Assembly: GCA_902806405.1 (NCBI GenBank)
Contig: CADCWL010000031.1
Span: 1-41,976 of the forward strand
DNA: 41,976 nt
Direction: 5' to 3'
Origin: an uncultured Thermomicrobiales bacterium
GTDB lineage: Bacteria; Chloroflexota; Chloroflexia; Thermomicrobiales; UBA6265
Position numbers and translations under genes: made by a program. The notes under the pieces were generated by a model. It was not told where the DNA came from. It was given only the letters and a program-made list of their open reading frames with translations, and searched no databases. This document shows, piece by piece, positions 1-7,694 of this stretch; the stretch's first letter is position 1; each line of letters begins with the position of its first letter.

Positions 1-107
1 GCCAGCTCGGTGACCGAGGCCTCGCCCCGGGCAAGCCGCGCCAGGATCGCCCGCCGCGTCGGGTCGGCGAGCGCCGCGAAGGTGGTGCTGAGGGGGTCGG
101 TCGCCAT
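1..107 (-). CDS. ArsR-family transcriptional regulator, N-terminal part (runs off the left edge)
   Basis: Reading leftwards from an ATG at 107, the first 35 residues begin MATDPLSTTFAALADPTRRA and continue ILARLARGEASVTEL. This is the first half of an ArsR/SmtB winged helix: the 'aLaDptRraIL..La.ge.sv.eL' pattern that precedes the recognition helix. An AGGAAA ribosome site lies about 7 bases upstream. The rest lies outside the window, so the sensing residues and any partner gene cannot be seen. In this subgroup (SdpR-like), the regulator often precedes an SRPBCC or other small enzyme gene and represses its own promoter. The perfect palindrome at 126-135 is a natural operator candidate. Family call is firm; the ligand is unknown. 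Confidence 0.85.
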   Translation of the reverse strand, partial: MATDPLSTTFAALADPTRRAILARLARGEASVTEL

Positions 108-125
108 CCCGCACTTTCCTAAATG

Positions 126-135
126 GCTAATTAGC
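126..135. promoter_or_regulatory. Palindrome upstream of the ArsR-type gene, candidate operator
   Basis: GCTAATTAGC is a perfect 10-bp inverted repeat lying 18 bp before the regulator start. It is one of the few AT-rich patches in this GC-rich window. ArsR-type repressors bind short AT-rich palindromes that overlap their own promoters, so autoregulation is inferred. No binding evidence exists here. Confidence 0.4.
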
Positions 136-255
136 TTGTCGGCAGAATACGGCCGTGGCACGCGTTCGTCAACCCTCGTTCCGGCGTCTCGCATGCGCTC
201 CTCGTTCGGCTGACGAGGTTCGTGCGGGGAGCCGGCGCGACCGCCTTGAGTGACC

Positions 256-1075
256 TTAGAGCAGGTAGGTCGTGGCTCGTCCGTCGCCGCGCTTCGACGT
301 CAACCCCCGGCGGTAGGCCCTCGCTCCCACGACGCCTCGGTGCCGGCGACGCGGGCACCCGCCGGATGCCGGTTGCGCTCGCCGACGGCGCCCGGCCGGC
401 GGTGGCGGCGTCCGGCATGCTGCGGCGCACCAGCGCGGTCTGGCAGCCACGCCCGCGGAACGGGGGCGCGGTGAGACCGTCCGCCGTCGAGCCGACGCCG
501 TCGGCGACGTGGAGCACGCCCAGCGCCGGGGCTCTCCGTCGACGGCCGCGAGGTAGCGCTGGAACCTCGGCCGCCCGAGTAGAACCCGGATCGCGGCGCC
601 GTCGCCTCAAACCTGCTCGGAGACGCGGACGAATGCCCCCACGTCTGCTCGCCCTACCTCCGCGACGTCGATGTTGGCGGGGGATGTGACGCCGCGACCG
701 CTGGCACCCCGAACGGGCCTCGGAAGGCGCCATGGTAGAACCCGTGACGGGCCAGGGTCAGCAGGGCGATGGGACCTTCTTTAGAAGGGTGGGTCGGCGG
801 TCGGTGCGACATCGAACAGCGCCTCGGCGTCGTGTTCCCGGAAGAGGACCAGGATGGACGGGAGACGATCGATGTCGGGCGCTGCGAAGCCGAAGACGCG
901 GTTCCAAATTTTTTCCGGGGTCGCGGGGACGCGAGGGCATTGCCGTCATCGAAAACGCCTACCGCGACGCCGAGCCGGTTCCCCGCCTCGTCCGCCATCC
1001 CCCGGACCCAGTGGGCTTAGTAGGTCCGCTCCGCCGCGGCGAGGAGCCGGGCAGGTCGGCGGTTAGCAGGGGGCG
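256..1075 (-). pseudogene. Decayed GNAT-family N-acetyltransferase
   Basis: Pieces of one GNAT protein lie in order on the minus strand but in different frames. They are: ...AAAERTY, a TAA stop at 1017-1019, then AHWVRGMADEAGNRLGVAVG; a frame change at a run of six A/T bases (909-914); then NRVFGFAAPDIDRLPSILVL; another stop near 790; then ANIDVAEVGRADVGAFVRVS and a third stop; then LLGRPRFQRYLAAVDGEP; and, in yet another frame, ALGVLHVADGVGSTADGL followed by FRGRGCQTALVRRSMPDAA. The last piece holds the acetyl-CoA-binding motif A (RGRGCQTAL). At least three stops and several frameshifts rule out a working product. The C-terminal end is close to the stop at 256-258; the N-terminal limit is approximate. 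Confidence 0.75.
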
Positions 1076-1252
1076 GGGCGGTAGGCGTTCCACCGACGGC
1101 TCCTGGAACGGGACAGAAAAGCCTCATCCCCAGCGAGCGACGGGGTTGCGAGCGAGGGCGGACACGTGGGGCCGCCCCGGCGGGAGGGGGGCGACACCCC
1201 TTTCGGTCGCCGGCGTAAAGATGACGGCCGCGAGGCCGCATTGGTCTGAAAG

Positions 1253-1279
1253 GTGGGCACCCGCGTGCGGGTTGCCCAC
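1253..1279. terminator. Hairpin downstream of the Cys-rich secreted protein gene
   Basis: A 12-bp stem with a single bulged T and a 2-base loop (left arm GTGGGCACCCGC) lies about 85 bp beyond the stop of the minus-strand gene ending at 1364. On the minus strand it is followed by CTTTC, with no real U-tract. It could stop transcription or protect the 3' end; this is inferred from structure and position. Confidence 0.35.
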
Positions 1280-1363
1280 CGTCGCTCAACGTCCGGGCAA
1301 GCCGGTGCCGCTTCTACTTGCCGACATTCGGACGGACCCAGCTGCCCCCACTCCCGGAGTGCG

Positions 1364-2620
1364 CTAGCGCTCCGGGCGGCCCCGGTTGCAGTTGAAGACG
1401 TAGAGGGTGGTGCGCTGGCCGGCTTCGAGGAGGACGTCGCCGTTCTCGTCGACGCTGTCGCATTCGGCGTGGCACCAGCCCTCGCCCTCGGGGGCCAGGC
1501 GGTAGAGCCCGGCGGCGAGGCCACGGAAGGCGCGGCGGCCGCCCTCGTCGGTAGTGGCCGTCTCCCGGTCGACGAAGCGGCGGCCCTGCTGCGCCCGCAG
1601 TCGGAGGTTCGCCTTGGCGGGGCGCCGGCACTGGCCGAACCAGTCGTAGCCCTCCTGGAACTCGGCGACGTCGCAGGCCGCGGCCCGGACCAGGATCTCC
1701 CCGACGTTACCCGTCAACTCCTCCCGCACACGGGAGAGGGCCGGTCCGATCGCCGGCAGGAGCCCGCCGTCGGTTTCGCACCAGTAGGTCGCCTCACCGC
1801 TCGCCTCGACGCGGCCAGCAAAGGTCAAGCGGAGCGTATTCCGGTCGACCGGCGAGGCGAAGCGGACGCCGCGGCCGCCGGCGATGGCGACGTTGCCGCT
1901 GCCGCCCGCCGCGTTCGCGTTCGCGGTGCCCCCGCTGGCGTCGATCGCGACCTGGTTGTTCCCCTCGACGTCGCCGACCGTGACGGCGCCGCCGTTCGCC
2001 TCGGCGTTGGCCTCGCCGCCGTTACCGGCGCTGGCGGTGTTGGTGGACCGGTCCGTGACCCGGTTGGCGACGCGGGTGACAGTTCGGTCATCGACCTGGC
2101 GGTCGCCGCCGACCACCTCGCCGCAGACGTCGGCCTGGGAGATGGTGACGCGCTTCACCTTGGGCGCCTTGGTGTCTTCCGAGCGGGCGGCGCAGTCGCA
2201 GGTGGTGCGATCCTCGGCGTCGTCGTAGCGGCAGTCGGCCTCGACGCGGAAGGGACGGGGCCGGCGGGCCTTGACCTCGGTCGGCTCGCAGGTGTCGGCA
2301 CAGGTCTCGACCGGCTCCTCCTGGGAGACGCAGCGGGTCGCCTGGTCCTTGCCGCTCGGGGCGCAGAGGAGTCCGCCGCAACAGAGCTGGTCGCCGCCGC
2401 AGCTCTCGCCGTCTTTGCGGCAGACGGCTCCGCCGGCCTCGGCCGGGTCTCCGACGCTGAACTGGGGGACGGCGGTCGGCTCTTGGGCGGTGGCACGACG
2501 GAGGCCGATCAGCGAGAGCGCGCCCCCGGAGGCACTGCCGGCGAAGCGGGTGAGCAGGCGACGACGGGTACCTCCCGCCGCGAGGGATTTGACGAAGCCG
2601 TCGAACCGGTGACCATCCAT
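1364..2620 (-). CDS. Tat-type exported Cys-rich protein with a C-terminal prealbumin-like domain
   Basis: This 418-residue protein starts at an ATG at 2620 behind a strong AAGGAGG site 6 bases upstream. An in-frame extension upstream exists but has no such site. The N-terminus (about 1-47) is a Tat-like signal: TRRRLLTRF, then a small-residue hydrophobic stretch ending near ATAQ. Residues about 60-95 hold a dense Cys cluster, CRKDGESCGGDQLCCGG, reminiscent of knottin or EGF-like folds. More Cys pairs follow (CADTC, CDC), then a Gly/Asn/Ala-rich middle. The last 80 residues (TTDEGGRRAFRGLAAGLYRL onward) look like a SpaA or carboxypeptidase-regulatory beta-sandwich. There is no LPxTG signal or C-terminal membrane segment, so it is probably released or loosely attached. 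Similar proteins are frequent in Thermomicrobia (recalled, not checked). Function unknown. Confidence 0.8.
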   Translation of the reverse strand: MDGHRFDGFVKSLAAGGTRRRLLTRFAGSASGGALSLIGLRRATAQEPTAVPQFSVGDPAEAGGAVCRKDGESCGGDQLCCGGLLCAPSGKDQATRCVSQEEPVETCADTCEPTEVKARRPRPFRVEADCRYDDAEDRTTCDCAARSEDTKAPKVKRVTISQADVCGEVVGGDRQVDDRTVTRVANRVTDRSTNTASAGNGGEANAEANGGAVTVGDVEGNNQVAIDASGGTANANAAGGSGNVAIAGGRGVRFASPVDRNTLRLTFAGRVEASGEATYWCETDGGLLPAIGPALSRVREELTGNVGEILVRAAACDVAEFQEGYDWFGQCRRPAKANLRLRAQQGRRFVDRETATTDEGGRRAFRGLAAGLYRLAPEGEGWCHAECDSVDENGDVLLEAGQRTTLYVFNCNRGRPER

Positions 2621-3674
2621 GCGCGTCCTCCTTGTCTCATCCAAATCCGTCACGGGTAGCGGCGGAGATCGTGGCCGGAGGGGATCGGCGCAGGCAAGAG
2701 GTGTGCCAGTTGGCCTCGACCGAAGCAGCCCAGGCGGTTTCGGGTCGGTGGATCTCGGCCCAGACCTCTCGCCCGAAGCGTTGAACGAGGGAGCGGGGGT
2801 GGCGAACACGATCGGCGTCGAACCGATCGCTCGATGGCCGTCCCGGCTGCTCATCGGCGGACAGGGAGTTGTTCCGCGCGCGAAGGGTCACCGCGTCCCG
2901 GCCCACCTTGGAGGACGCAAAGGGAGTCGTGGGGTCCTATGGACGCACCTAGCGGGCGGAGAGGCGCGCGTGATCGGTCGGAACCGCCAAGCCGTTCCCG
3001 ACTTTGGATGCCCTCATGTCGCACGTGGACGCACGGTAGCCGTGGGATAGGGTGCCGTGCGAAAAGCCGAAAGACATGAGCGGTTCCGCCGTCCGCCGCA
3101 GACGTCGGATGGGGGCACCCCGTCGTCGTTTCGCCACCCGGGGTGGTGCGCGAGCCCCGGTCACTCCCGAACAAGGAGGGGGACGCCCATCCGGCCTCGC
3201 CCCAGCCGTTGCTTCGGGCGTCCATCGATACGTGTCGCCATCGGGGCAGCGGGAACACCGCGGGGGAAAGGCGTTCGATGGAGATGCGACGAACGGTCGA
3301 CCAGGCCGTTCTGGAGGCCCGTGCGGCGACAGGGAACCTGGGCCGCTCGGAACGGTGCGGGATGTCGAGGACGATGCCCTCTGCGTCGGGAAAGGCCCGA
3401 AGGTCGATGCCCTCCTGCGCCCTATCGCCGTATGCGACCACAGGCTCGATCTCCGGTGGGGGGTGGAAAAGAAATCCTATTAAGACATCCATTGCCGCGA
3501 CGAGTCGGCGGTCGCGCCGCGCCGCGAAGGAGGAGTTCTCCCGGTTCGCCCCGTCGAGTGATGGGCGGATGAGGTCGAGCCCGGCCAGGGTGATGCGAAG
3601 CGGAGCGGGCGGCCGGATCGCGGGTGCGCCAAGGCACGGGACGGGCGTGTCCCCGTTCCGGCCGACGGCGGGCG
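2621..3674. other. 1 kb gap with coding-like debris but no convincing gene
   Basis: No intact gene can be defended. On the minus strand from about 3620 to 3270 the reading looks protein-like (for example MDVLIGFLFHPPPEIEPVVA and EGIDLRAFPDAEGIVLDIP), and most codons end in G or C. It has no ribosome site, no family that I recognise, and it degrades into Arg/Ser-rich text towards 2851. It is best read as a gene relic or a chance open stretch. The promoter of the gene at 1364-2620 must lie near 2625-2700, but I see no clear -35/-10 pair. Confidence 0.35.
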
Positions 3675-5594
3675 CTAGCGGGTCGGCGTCGCGGGGGGAC
3701 GCGGGGGGACGGGGGTCGCCGCCGGGGTGCCGGCGTCCGGCTCGGTCAGGTACCAGGAGTGGGCGTTCCAGAGGAGTTGGTTGAAGGCGCTGGGCCAGAA
3801 CCCGCCGAGATTCTCGGCGGCGGCGGGGAAGGCCTGCTCCCAGTAGAGGAAGATGACCGGGACCTCGCGCCGGAGCAACTCCTGGGTCTGGCGGTAGAGC
3901 TCGCGGCGGGTCTCCTGGTCGGACTCGGCGGCGGCGCGGGAGGTGAGAGCGTCGATCGCGGCCTGGAAGCGGTAGGGGTGGAAGAAGGCGGGGAGGTTGC
4001 CGCCGGCGGCGGTGGGGCTTGAGGGGATCTGGGAGCTGTTCCAGTAGAAAGTGTTGTCCGGGTCGTTGGCGTTGGTCCAGGTGTAGAGGCAGGCGGTCAT
4101 CCGGTCGCTGAACTGGTAGCCCATCGGACCCCAGAGCGTCGCAGCGTCGCCGAAGCGGGGGGTGGTGGCGACCCCGATCGCGTTCCACTCGGCGGCGATC
4201 AGTTCCACGATCCGTCGCCCGAGGGGATCGTCGTCGACCCCCCACAGCTCCATCGCGAACGGCTCGCCGTCGCGCCTCCGGACGCCGTCCCCGCCAACGA
4301 GGAGGCCCGCCGCGTCGAGCAGCGCCGCCGCAGCGTCCGGGTCGTCCGGGCGCGGCTCCAGCGTCGGATGGTGAGCCCAGGTGCCTGGGGCCTGATCGGC
4401 GAAAGCGGGGACGGCCCGGCCGCGGAGCAGTTCGTCGACGATTCGCCGTTTCGGGGTGGCGTGGTCGAGCGCCTGGCGGACGGGCGTCTCGCGTAGGAAG
4501 CCGATCTGCTTCAGGTCGAGGTGCTGCCAGCTCTGGGTCGGGTGCTCGAGGATGGTGATCCCCGGGATCGGCAGGGCGCGCTCCACCTCGTCGGCGGTTA
4601 GCGCGCCCGCCCCGCCCAGGAGTTGGACCTCGCCGGCGGCGAGGGCTTCGAGCCGGTCGTCCAGCTCCGGCAGCACGGAAAAGACGACGCGGTCGAGCCG
4701 GGAGCCATCACCCCAGTAGTCGTCGAAGCGGACGAGGCCGATCCGTGACCCGGTGTCCCAGCCGGCGACGCGAAACGGACCGGTTCCGACCGGGGTGCGT
4801 CCGAACGTCTCCGCGAACGCGTCGAGTCCGTCGGTCAGGGCCGACGCTGGGCAGAGGAACGTGACGCCGACCGAGGAGAGGAAGGGGGCGAACGGCTCCT
4901 CGGTGGTGACGACGAGGGTACGGTCGTCCGGGGAGGCGACGTCGGCGATCTTGTCCCAGCCGAGGGTCGGCGTCGGGCCGAAGGCGCGGTCCAGCTTCGT
5001 CTCCCAGGCGGCGACGAAATCGTCGGCGGTGAAGAGGTCGCCGTTGTGGAAACGGGCGTCCCGGCGGAGGCGAAAGGTGTAGGTCAGACCGTCGTCGGAG
5101 ATTGCGTAGTCCTCGGCGAGGGCGGGTTGCAGCCGCTGCTCGGCGTCGTAGCGGAGCAGCCCGTCCATCACCCCTTCGAGGACGTCGAAACCGGCCAGAG
5201 ACTGGGTGAGCCAGGGGTGGAGGGTGTCCGGCTCGCGGGGCATCCCGATCACTACCGTTCCGCCATCGACCGGGCGGCCCGGCGGGTAGGTTGGACCGGA
5301 GGCGGGAACCGTCCCCGTGGCGCCGGTGATCGGGGTCGCCGCTTCCGCGGGCGGGTACTGGACGGCGGGACGGACGCGACCCGGTGCGGCGTCCGAGGTG
5401 GCGGTCAGGACGACGCCGAGGACCGGGGCGGCGACGCCGAGAAGCGCCGCGCGCTGAATGAGCTCGCGGCGCCCAATCCGGCCGGCCCGGCGCGCCCGGA
5501 CCAGATCGTCGACGCTGCGCGCCTCCGGGGTCGTCTTGGCTCGTCGTCCGGTCGCTCGCGGCCCGCCCGCCGCCGGGTCGATCACCGTCTTCAC
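3675..5594 (-). CDS. ABC transporter substrate-binding protein, family 5 (peptide/nickel type)
   Basis: This 639-residue protein starts at a GTG at 5594, with GAGAGGAAG immediately upstream. Residues about 37-75 form a Tat-like signal (RAGRIGRRELIQRAALLGVA, then a hydrophobic run). The mature part is a full SBP_bac_5 domain: GGTVVIGMPREPDTLHPW, the fold-typical YTFRLRRDARFHNGDLFTADD, and GTGPFRVAGWD. It should bind oligopeptides or similar solutes outside the membrane and hand them to a permease pair. No permease or ATPase gene adjoins it, so it is an orphan that either serves a transporter elsewhere or shares the one at 10571-12450. The C-terminus ends in a Pro/Thr-rich tail. The substrate cannot be deduced. 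Confidence 0.9.
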   Translation of the reverse strand: MKTVIDPAAGGPRATGRRAKTTPEARSVDDLVRARRAGRIGRRELIQRAALLGVAAPVLGVVLTATSDAAPGRVRPAVQYPPAEAATPITGATGTVPASGPTYPPGRPVDGGTVVIGMPREPDTLHPWLTQSLAGFDVLEGVMDGLLRYDAEQRLQPALAEDYAISDDGLTYTFRLRRDARFHNGDLFTADDFVAAWETKLDRAFGPTPTLGWDKIADVASPDDRTLVVTTEEPFAPFLSSVGVTFLCPASALTDGLDAFAETFGRTPVGTGPFRVAGWDTGSRIGLVRFDDYWGDGSRLDRVVFSVLPELDDRLEALAAGEVQLLGGAGALTADEVERALPIPGITILEHPTQSWQHLDLKQIGFLRETPVRQALDHATPKRRIVDELLRGRAVPAFADQAPGTWAHHPTLEPRPDDPDAAAALLDAAGLLVGGDGVRRRDGEPFAMELWGVDDDPLGRRIVELIAAEWNAIGVATTPRFGDAATLWGPMGYQFSDRMTACLYTWTNANDPDNTFYWNSSQIPSSPTAAGGNLPAFFHPYRFQAAIDALTSRAAAESDQETRRELYRQTQELLRREVPVIFLYWEQAFPAAAENLGGFWPSAFNQLLWNAHSWYLTEPDAGTPAATPVPPRPPATPTR

Positions 5595-5723
5595 CTTCCT
5601 CTCACGCCGCTGCGCCTTCTAGCGCGAAGTCTAGCCGTCGAGCGCCGGCGTGGCTGGGGCGAGGCACCGCCCGTGCGACAATCCGCTAAGCGGTAAAGAG
5701 TTCGGATGAGAAAGGAGCCCGCG

Positions 5724-5987
5724 ATGATGGTGACGATCGCCGACCGGGTGCGGATCGAGTACTGCACCTCCTGAGGGTATTTACCCCGCGCCGCCGGTCT
5801 GGCGGAGAACATCCTGCACGACCACTACGATCGGCTCCCGGGCGGCGTCACCGTCGTCCCCGGCAAATCCAGCTCCTTCGAGGTTTTCCTCGGCGACCGC
5901 CGGGTTTTCTCCAAGCTGGAGAGCGAGCGCTTCCCCGAGGAGAACGAGGTCGAGGAGACGGTGGGGGAGCTTCTGGACGCGTCGTAA
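5724..5987 (+). CDS. SelW/Rdx-family selenoprotein with in-frame TGA (selenocysteine) codon
   Basis: Read through the TGA at 5772-5774, this gives an 87-residue protein with the complete Rdx (SelW/SelT/SelH) fold pattern: RIEYCTSUGYLPRAAGLAE, then GGVTVVPGKSSSFEVFLG, then RVFSKLESERFPEE. The TGA sits exactly where the redox motif CxxC or CxxU has its second redox residue (Cys14, Sec17). Homology continues without a gap on both sides up to the TAA at 5985. An AAAGGAG site at 5711-5717 is well spaced for the ATG at 5724. Starting 17 bases after the TGA is a 5-bp hairpin with a GGUCU loop, matching the bacterial SECIS pattern. Rdx proteins are small thioredoxin-like oxidoreductases, thought to act on thiols or bind glutathione. 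It is divergent from the binding-protein gene at 3675-5594. The main alternative is a pseudogene with a nonsense mutation, but the position of the TGA and the hairpin argue against that. Confidence 0.85.
5791..5805 (+). promoter_or_regulatory. SECIS-like hairpin in the SelW-type gene
   Basis: CCGCC pairs perfectly with GGCGG around the 5-base loop GGTCT (5796-5800). The loop begins 22 bases after the TGA. The E. coli fdhF SECIS also has a GGUCU apical loop about 19 bases after its UGA, with the GU bases contacting SelB (established knowledge). The element lies inside the coding sequence, as in bacteria generally. A second small hairpin (GGGTA/TACCC, 5775-5786) lies between it and the TGA. Confidence 0.7.
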
Positions 5988-6089
5988 CCGGGGCCGGAGG
6001 AGAAGGGAAGACTTGTCCCCGTTCGTCGTCATCCCCCAGCGCCCCAAGGAATCGAAGGAGGGATCCCACCAAGGCGACGTGAACATGGA

Positions 6090-6119
6090 CCGTCGTCCCG
6101 AGCTTGCTCGGGACGACGG
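6090..6119. terminator. Perfect 14-bp hairpin between convergent genes
   Basis: Two 14-base arms (left arm CCGTCGTCCCGAGC) pair perfectly around a TT loop, between the SelW-type gene (ending 5987, plus strand) and the double-GNAT gene (ending 6197, minus strand). It is positioned to end transcripts from both sides, though neither strand has a U-tract. It also resembles dispersed CGTCGTCCCGAGC-type intergenic repeats. Confidence 0.5.
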
Positions 6120-6196
6120 CGTTGCGACATGGGATCGTCAGGCCGTGCGCGACGTCGATCCCCGTCCGCCCCCTCGGAATTCTCGCCCCCCTCGTC

Positions 6197-7411
6197 CTAC
6201 CCCGCCCCCTTCCGATGCGCCCGCCACTCCTCGGCCAGCAGGTCGAAGACCGAGTCGCCGGCGAACTCGCCGGCCCCTCCGCCGACGCCGACCCAATGCA
6301 TGTGGCCGGCGTCGCGGTACCCCTGCTTGCGGAGGGCGGCGGCCGAGCGGAGGTTGAACGACCAGACGAGCGAGCGGATCATGTGCAGCCCGAGCCGCTC
6401 GAAGGCGTACTCCAGCAGCAAATGCTTCGCCTCGGTGCCGAGACCGCCGTTGCGATGCTCCTTGCGGTAGATCATCGTCCCGGTCTCGGCCGTCCGATGG
6501 ACCCAGTCGATGCCGTAGAGGCCGTTGTCGCCGATCAGCTCGCCGCCGTCCCGCAGGGCAATGGCGAACTCGATCGTCTCCGGCGGCTCGTGCTCCCCAG
6601 CATCGCCGAGGACGTGGGCGAGGACGGCCTGGCTGCGGACCGCGCGCCCGTTCGAGAAAGTAGTTTCCGTCTCCTCCCGCGACCAGCGCGCGATCGCTTC
6701 GGCGTCGCCCACCTCGCTCGCTCGCAGGATCACCCGCTCGCCGAGCATCACGACCTTCGGAGGCGGGGCGGGTTCGTCCGTCGCCTCCGAATGCCGCCGC
6801 GCGGGGGCGGTGGGGACGACGCCGGGCGGGACCGCGCGGGCGATGCCCGGGCCGGGGTCGCCGAGGCGCTCGATCCAGGTGGGATGGAGCAGCTCGTAGC
6901 CGATCATGTCGTGGCGCCGCCCCCCGCGCTGGAGTGCCTCCCGCAGCCGGAAGGCGGGCCGCATGGCGAGGGCTTCGGCGGCGGCGACGGTCTCCCCCTC
7001 GTCCGCGTCGAGCTCGGTCCAGACGACCATCATCTGCCGCTCGGCGGAGAGCCAGGGAACGACCAGCCGGAGGATTTCCGCCTTCGTGACCTCGGCCGGG
7101 ACTCCGGCGGTGAGGTCGGCGTGGGGCCGGACCGTTGCGACCCGCCAGCCCTCGATCTCGATCCTGACCGCGCCGACCGGCTCGTCGTCGGCGCGGCGGC
7201 ACGCCAGCAACGTCGATTTCCCGCGTTCGGCCGCGGCAGGAATCTCCTTCTTAAGCAGCTCCTCGGCCCGGGCGGTCGAGATCGGGAAGGGGGAGGCGCG
7301 CCAGGCGGTGGCTCGCTTGGCGTCGTTCGGCTCCAGGCCGCGGAGGTAGAGCGTCTCGCCGACGAGGAAGGTTTGCCTTGCGCTGCCGGGGGCGGGGGGC
7401 GTCTCGGTCAT
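6197..7411 (-). CDS. Tandem GNAT-domain acetyltransferase
   Basis: This 404-residue protein starts at an ATG at 7411 with GAGGAAG about 12 bases upstream. It has two GNAT-like halves. The first (about 18-185) begins TLYLRGLEPNDAKRATAW and retains only a weak acetyl-CoA motif. The second (about 220-385) begins VMLGERVILRASEVGDAEAI and carries a good motif A/B region, RNGGLGTEAKHLLLEYAFER, then LGLHMIRSLVWSFNLRSAAA. That is the RimJ/RimL-like arrangement, which acetylates protein N-termini or small amines. A Pro/Ala-rich linker near 195-218 separates the halves. The N-terminal half may be a degenerate, structural copy. Substrate unknown. It stands alone, converging with the SelW-type gene. Confidence 0.8.
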   Translation of the reverse strand: MTETPPAPGSARQTFLVGETLYLRGLEPNDAKRATAWRASPFPISTARAEELLKKEIPAAAERGKSTLLACRRADDEPVGAVRIEIEGWRVATVRPHADLTAGVPAEVTKAEILRLVVPWLSAERQMMVVWTELDADEGETVAAAEALAMRPAFRLREALQRGGRRHDMIGYELLHPTWIERLGDPGPGIARAVPPGVVPTAPARRHSEATDEPAPPPKVVMLGERVILRASEVGDAEAIARWSREETETTFSNGRAVRSQAVLAHVLGDAGEHEPPETIEFAIALRDGGELIGDNGLYGIDWVHRTAETGTMIYRKEHRNGGLGTEAKHLLLEYAFERLGLHMIRSLVWSFNLRSAAALRKQGYRDAGHMHWVGVGGGAGEFAGDSVFDLLAEEWRAHRKGAG

Positions 7412-7545
7412 GGTCTGGTGGCTTCCTCAGACATCGTGCCGATCGCCCGGGTTTGGGGGTGACGCCGCGCCCCACTGGGATCCCAACTCTTCGCTGGTAT
7501 CCCGAGGCGTGGGGGTCCCTCTCGGGCGTTGTTCGCGGTGGAGAG

Positions 7546-7564
7546 ATCCCGCCTCCGGCGGGAT
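7546..7564. repeat. Short perfect hairpin in the 7412-7694 gap
   Basis: ATCCCGCC and GGCGGGAT pair around TCC. The gap otherwise holds imperfect GC-rich inverted repeats of the same CATCCCG type seen near 10511-10532 and no gene. It lies about 130 bp past the stop of the penicillin-binding protein gene, so it may mark that transcript's end. Confidence 0.35.
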
Positions 7565-7694
7565 AACGGGGAGAAGGGATGGCAGGAGCGGGACCTCGAA
7601 ACCGGTGACGCCCGACCCCGGGATGCTCGGGCCGGTGCCGCAAGGGGCCAGGCCGCCGGGGTGGGTCTGGAGCACCCCGTGCCCGGCGCGGGCG

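Noticed and set aside
2851-4245. 464-codon minus-strand frame overlapping the binding-protein gene
   Set aside because: Its first half is a shadow of the binding-protein gene, and the second half has no start, ribosome site or family.
5775-5786. GGGTA/TACCC hairpin directly after the TGA as the SECIS element
   Set aside because: It touches the TGA and has only a two-base TT loop. The 5791-5805 hairpin has the right distance and a GGUCU loop.
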